DNA of 64,000 bases. Origin: Myxococcales bacterium (GTDB lineage: Bacteria > Myxococcota > Myxococcia > Myxococcales > Anaeromyxobacteraceae). Shown piece after piece: positions 60,416 through 64,000 of this stretch. Under the pieces are notes generated by a model that did no database searches, was not told where the DNA came from, and saw only the letters and a program-made list of their open reading frames with translations. Each line of letters opens with the position of its first letter. Positions within the stretch are counted from its first letter, which is position 1. The stretch spans positions 124,001 to 188,000 of the forward strand of contig JAJZQX010000004.1 of the NCBI GenBank assembly GCA_021806645.1, in the 5' to 3' direction. Both the position numbers and the translations under genes were made by a program.

Positions 60416-61357
60416 TCAGGATCTTGGCCTTGAGGGAGCGCCAGTCCGACGCCCACCGTGTCGAGAGGCAGTTCCGACATGACCTCGCCAATTCAGGTGG
60501 CCGCGTCCAATCCAACGGAAGACCCGGAACAGGACATCTCCGACCAGAAGCCCACCGAGGCCTCCCAGGAAGAGCCCCCGGACTGCCGCGCCCATCGAGT
60601 GGACCGGTGTCGCCGCCGCCCCCGTCGCCAGGCCAATCAGGATCGCGGCCGACGCAGCCGTGACGGCCTCGCGGCCAGCTCCCAGCGGGGCGACCCTCCA
60701 GGCGCAGGCGAGGAGGGCGCAGAGCGCGGCCAGCGCTGGGAGCCAGCCAGGGAACCGCTCCCGGTACACGATCAGGTTGAGCGCGAGGCCGGGCACGCTC
60801 GTTCGCTCGAGCGTGACCTGAACCTCGCCTGCCGGCAGGTCGGACCCCATGACGAGGGATTCCCGGTCCAGGTGCGTGTGCCCGCGCTCGTCGCCAACAC
60901 TCCACTTGCGCGCCCCACGGAGGAGCTCGCCGGTGACCCTCTCCCCTCCAACTTCCAGCTCGAAGGAGACCTGGCCAGGCTCGGGAACAGCCGCTGAAAC
61001 GAGCAGGAGGTGGCGCCCGGGGTGGTTCCTCCCGAGCCGGAGGACGTCACCGGGTGCAGCGACCGGTCCCGTGGCGACCTCCTCTCCAGGCCAGGCCGCG
61101 GTGAGGACGGGCCCGGCCGCCGCGACCGCCAGGCCGAGGGCCCAGGCGGCCGCCTCCCGAGCAGTGAGCCTCGCGCTGCGGACGGTGGCTGCGGCGAGCC
61201 ATGAGAGCACTGCGGCGACCGAGACGGCCAAGAAGGCGCCGCAGAGCGGGTCGGTGAGACCGGCCCGCCTGGCGGCCACCGCCGTGGCGAGGAGGCAGGC
61301 CGCGCCGATGGCTGCGGCGCGACGCTGCAACCTCCGCTGTTCGTGGCTCAGCGCCAT
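60416..61357 (-). CDS. Membrane protein of the second RND operon
   Basis: A 313-residue protein with three membrane segments near the N-terminus (about residues 15-30, 38-57 and 70-88), a periplasmic beta-rich domain (residues 95-200) and two more segments near residues 207-260, ending in a basic tail. It lies 18 bases after the lipoprotein stop and probably belongs to the RND operon. I do not recognise a family. Confidence 0.6.
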   Translation of the reverse strand: MALSHEQRRLQRRAAAIGAACLLATAVAARRAGLTDPLCGAFLAVSVAAVLSWLAAATVRSARLTAREAAAWALGLAVAAAGPVLTAAWPGEEVATGPVAAPGDVLRLGRNHPGRHLLLVSAAVPEPGQVSFELEVGGERVTGELLRGARKWSVGDERGHTHLDRESLVMGSDLPAGEVQVTLERTSVPGLALNLIVYRERFPGWLPALAALCALLACAWRVAPLGAGREAVTAASAAILIGLATGAAATPVHSMGAAVRGLFLGGLGGLLVGDVLFRVFRWIGRGHLNWRGHVGTASRHGGRRTGAPSRPRS

Positions 61358-61375
61358 TCCGCGGTCGCCGGGAGC

Positions 61376-62023
61376 TCAGTGAGCCGCGAGCGCCATGGCT
61401 CGGCGCAGCACCTCCCGCGCCAGCGCCTCGTCGTCCGAGTGCAGCTCGATCCGGATGACTCCTGGGGTCGACGGGCCGACGCGACGCAGCACGCCGGGCA
61501 CCGCCACGGGGTCCGCCGCGCCTCCGCCGTGGACCCTGGCCCTCGCGACTTGGCACTCGAGCCCTGCCGCGACGTCCTCCAGGGAGAGCCTGGTCGAGAC
61601 GCGGATGACGGCGCCAGCCACGTGGGGCGGCGGCCCCGATCGATTGGGTCGGGGAGGGCCAGCAGTCGTCGGTTCCTCCAGGGGCTGCACGTCGAGGATG
61701 ACCGCGGTGACGAGCGAGAAGATGCCTTCGGACTCCAGCGCCGGAGCGGGGCAAGCCTCCACTGCCACCCGGCGCTGCGCCTCGGCCGCCTGCCGGTGGC
61801 GGGCCGCCTCCGCAGCCAGGGCGCCGCCCTCCGGTGCCGAGACCTGGCGAGCCTGGACCGCCCGCTGCTCCTCAGCCTCCGCTGCCTGCTCGTGTGCGAC
61901 CGCCGTCATGGTCGGGAGCGGCGGGTCCCGGCGGGCGCCGGCGCACCCGGCAGCCGCCGACAACGCGAGGAGCGTCAGCACCCGCGAGCGCCGCCCACCC
62001 CTCGGCCCGAGCGGGGACCTCAC
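61376..62023 (-). CDS. Lipoprotein of the second RND operon
   Basis: A 215-residue lipoprotein: signal with lipobox S-A-A-A-G-C (Cys about residue 27), a coiled coil at residues 40-90 (EQAAEAEEQRAVQARQV and AAEAARHRQAAEAQRRVAV), and a C-terminal domain of about 110 residues. The start overlaps the stop of the RND gene by four bases. Its place suggests a metal-related envelope role. No family recognised. Confidence 0.6.
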   Translation of the reverse strand: MRSPLGPRGGRRSRVLTLLALSAAAGCAGARRDPPLPTMTAVAHEQAAEAEEQRAVQARQVSAPEGGALAAEAARHRQAAEAQRRVAVEACPAPALESEGIFSLVTAVILDVQPLEEPTTAGPPRPNRSGPPPHVAGAVIRVSTRLSLEDVAAGLECQVARARVHGGGAADPVAVPGVLRRVGPSTPGVIRIELHSDDEALAREVLRRAMALAAH

Positions 62024-64000
62024 GTCGCCACCTCCGCGGCGGTCCGTGCCTCCGGAGCCCCGTTGCCGTTCGCACCCCGCCTCCTGGCCAGCGCCAGGTA
62101 GATGACCGGCAGCACCAGCAGGGTGAGCGCCGTCGAGGTGACGAGGCCGCCCATGACCACGACGGCGAGCGGCTTCTGGATGTCGGCACCGGAGCCTTGC
62201 GCGTAGAGCATGGGCAGGTGGCCGATGAAGCTGGTGAGGGCGGTCATGATGAGCGGCCTGAACCGCAGGTCACAGCCCTCCCGGACCGCCTCGGCCGCCG
62301 TCCGGCCCTGGTCGCGGAGCTGGCGCAGGAAGGCCACCAGGACCACGCCGTTCTGGACGGCGATGCCGAGCAGGACGATGAAGGCGACGGCCGCCGACAC
62401 CGAGACCGGCATCCGGAAGGCCACCACCGCCACCACGCCGCCCACCAGCGCGAAGGGCAGGTTGAGGAGCACCAGGAGCGCGTCGCCGAAGGAGCCGAGC
62501 GCGAGGAAGAGCAGGAGCAGGATGAGCCCGAGCGCGATGGGGACGACCACCGCCAGGGTGCGCATGGCGCGCTGCTGGTTCTCGAACTGGCCGCCCAGCT
62601 CGATGAAGCTCCCCGGGGGCAGTTCCTTCTCGAAGGGGGCCAGCTTCTCCTTCACCTCGGCCACGAAGCCGCCCAGGTCGCGGCCGCGAATGTTGGCCTC
62701 CACCACCACCCGCCGGATCCCGTTCTCGCGGGAGACCTGCGCCGGCGCCTCGACGAGCTGGATGTGGGCGAGCTGGGCCAGCGGCACCCGCTCCCCGCCC
62801 GGCGCCGCCACCAGGAGCCGGCCCACCTGCTCGATGTCGGCGCGGGACTCGGACGGGAACCGGACCACCACCGCGAAGCGGCGCTGGTCCTCGATGAGGG
62901 TGGTGGCCTTCTTGCCGGCGATGGCCGACTCGATGGTGTCGTTGATGTCGCCCACGGCGATGCCGTGGCGCGCCGCCGCCTCCCGGTCGATGACCACGTC
63001 GTACTGGGAGAGGCCGGAGACCTGCTCCACCTTGACGTCGCTGGCGCCATGGACGCTCCCCACGGCCACGGCGATCCGGTCGGCGACCCCCTTCAGCATG
63101 GCGAGGTCGGCGCCGAACACCTTGACCGCCAGGTCGCTCTTCACCCCCGAGATGAGCTCGTTCACGCGGAGCGCGATGGGCTGCGAGAAGGAGAAGCGGA
63201 GGCCCGGGATGGACGAGAGATCCTGCTGCATGGCCACGGCCAGCTCGGCCCGGGGACGTCCCCCGCCGAAGGCCTTGCGGGGCTTCAGCATGATGAAGAC
63301 GTCGGTCTGCTCCGGGCCCATGGGATCCTCGGAGATCTCGGCGCGGCCCGTCTTGGAGACCACCGCCTCGACCTCCGGGAAGGCCGCGAGCCGCTTCTCG
63401 AGGTACCGGGCCACCTCCACCGAGCCCTGCAGCGAGGCGTTGGGGAGGCGGACCACGTTGACGGCGATGGCCCCCTCGTCGAGCGCCGGCATGAACTCCG
63501 TGCCCACGAAGGGGACCAGCGCGCCGGCGGCCAGCAGCACCGCCACCGAGATGCCGATGGTGCGCCTCGGGCTGGCAACCGCCCGATCCAGCAGCGAGAG
63601 GTACCCGGCGTGGATCCGCTTCACGAAGCGGAACTCCTTCTCCGGCGCCTGCTTCAGCACCAGCTCGGAGAGGACCGGGATCACCAGCAGCGCCACCGCC
63701 AGCGAGACCAGGAGCGCGATGAGCATGGTCGAGGCGAGCGGGGCGAACATCTTCCCCTCGATCCCCTGGAGCGCGTAGAGCGGCACCAGGATCACCGCGA
63801 TGACCAGCACCGAGAAGGCCACCGGCCGGGCCACCTCCTGGACCGCCTCGGCCACGATGCGCCGCTTGGGCGCGTCGATCCGGTGAGCCAGGTGGCGCCG
63901 GACGTTCTCCACCACCACGATGGAGGCGTCCACCACCATGCCCACCGAGAAGGCCAGGCCTCCGAGCGACATGAGGTTGGAGGTGAGCCCCGCCCGCCCC
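62020..64000 (-). CDS. Heavy-metal RND pump, CzcA/CusA-type (5' partial)
   Basis: The C-terminal 659 residues of a second HME-RND pump; the start lies beyond the right edge, where the frame is still open. Visible are the TM4 relay region SLGGLAFSVGMVVDASIVVVENVRRH, FVGTEFMPALDEGAIAVNVVRLP, the second porter half and the last six membrane segments (through LVTSTALTLLVLPVIYLALA). It lacks the Met-rich insertion of the first pump. The metal cannot be stated; Co/Zn/Cd or Cu/Ag are the family choices. Confidence 0.9.
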   Translation of the reverse strand, partial: GRAGLTSNLMSLGGLAFSVGMVVDASIVVVENVRRHLAHRIDAPKRRIVAEAVQEVARPVAFSVLVIAVILVPLYALQGIEGKMFAPLASTMLIALLVSLAVALLVIPVLSELVLKQAPEKEFRFVKRIHAGYLSLLDRAVASPRRTIGISVAVLLAAGALVPFVGTEFMPALDEGAIAVNVVRLPNASLQGSVEVARYLEKRLAAFPEVEAVVSKTGRAEISEDPMGPEQTDVFIMLKPRKAFGGGRPRAELAVAMQQDLSSIPGLRFSFSQPIALRVNELISGVKSDLAVKVFGADLAMLKGVADRIAVAVGSVHGASDVKVEQVSGLSQYDVVIDREAAARHGIAVGDINDTIESAIAGKKATTLIEDQRRFAVVVRFPSESRADIEQVGRLLVAAPGGERVPLAQLAHIQLVEAPAQVSRENGIRRVVVEANIRGRDLGGFVAEVKEKLAPFEKELPPGSFIELGGQFENQQRAMRTLAVVVPIALGLILLLLFLALGSFGDALLVLLNLPFALVGGVVAVVAFRMPVSVSAAVAFIVLLGIAVQNGVVLVAFLRQLRDQGRTAAEAVREGCDLRFRPLIMTALTSFIGHLPMLYAQGSGADIQKPLAVVVMGGLVTSTALTLLVLPVIYLALARRRGANGNGAPEARTAAEVAT

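Noticed and set aside
60416-60905. Rightward open frames across 60.4-61.4 kb and 58-59 kb
   Set aside because: They are antisense shadows of the membrane protein and FeoB, with low-complexity translations.

Overview
The window is very G+C-rich. Its long open frames on both strands, its gene families and a 6S RNA next to a 5-formyltetrahydrofolate cyclo-ligase gene suggest a myxobacterial (Myxococcota) chromosome, most likely of the Anaeromyxobacter type. This is inferred from gene content and composition, not from a marker gene.

Bases 1-19,920 are ordinary core chromosome: a carboxypeptidase-regulatory-repeat protein (5' truncated by the window), glnE with a coupled patatin phospholipase, a Fic-fold protein lacking the catalytic His, endonuclease IV with a DHH phosphoesterase, a TPR protein with a Ser/Thr kinase, 6S RNA with fau, a YmdB-type phosphoesterase, a VapBC-like toxin-antitoxin pair, rlmE-tyrS, a ferredoxin, a TPP-dependent lyase, an OmpA-like lipoprotein and tRNA-Pro(GGG).

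From 19,921 to about 49.2 kb lies an integrated island. A tyrosine integrase and excisionase abut the tRNA-Pro gene. They are followed by a broken IS481-type insertion and a leftward maintenance region: RadC, small Zn-binding proteins, VWA, MoxR ATPase, a ParB-like protein, then ParB and ParA. Noncoding DNA next to parB carries two identical palindromes with a CACGTG centre (candidate parS), a covarying pair of 49-nt hairpins and a 12-bp tandem repeat. A recurring hairpin sits just upstream of the ribosome-binding site of five genes in this region.

The most striking part is 36.1-48.8 kb, a rightward, mostly translationally coupled cluster of visibly lower G+C. It has five radical SAM proteins, an HxsD-like partner, a 60-residue peptide ending in His-Xaa-Ser motifs (HAS, HAS, HNS), a radical SAM/aldo-keto reductase fusion whose reductase lacks three of four catalytic residues, a stand-alone Lon-type (S16) Ser-Lys protease, and two Cys-rich proteins sharing a GYPxCC...PCxxxC module. 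It looks like a peptide-modification (RiPP) pathway related to the His-Xaa-Ser system but with an undescribed enzyme set and no visible exporter.

At 49.25 kb there is a 3' half of a tRNA-Pro(CGG) gene with its terminator, on the minus strand, beside a second excisionase-like gene. Its orientation does not match the left attachment site, so it more likely marks the edge of another element extending rightward. Bases 49.9-64 kb form a leftward metal-handling region: a PBP-like protein, a cation-diffusion facilitator, a complete Cus-type CusCBA efflux operon (CusA with a Met-rich insertion), FeoB with a Fur-like box, and a second HME-RND pump cut by the window edge with two accessory envelope proteins.
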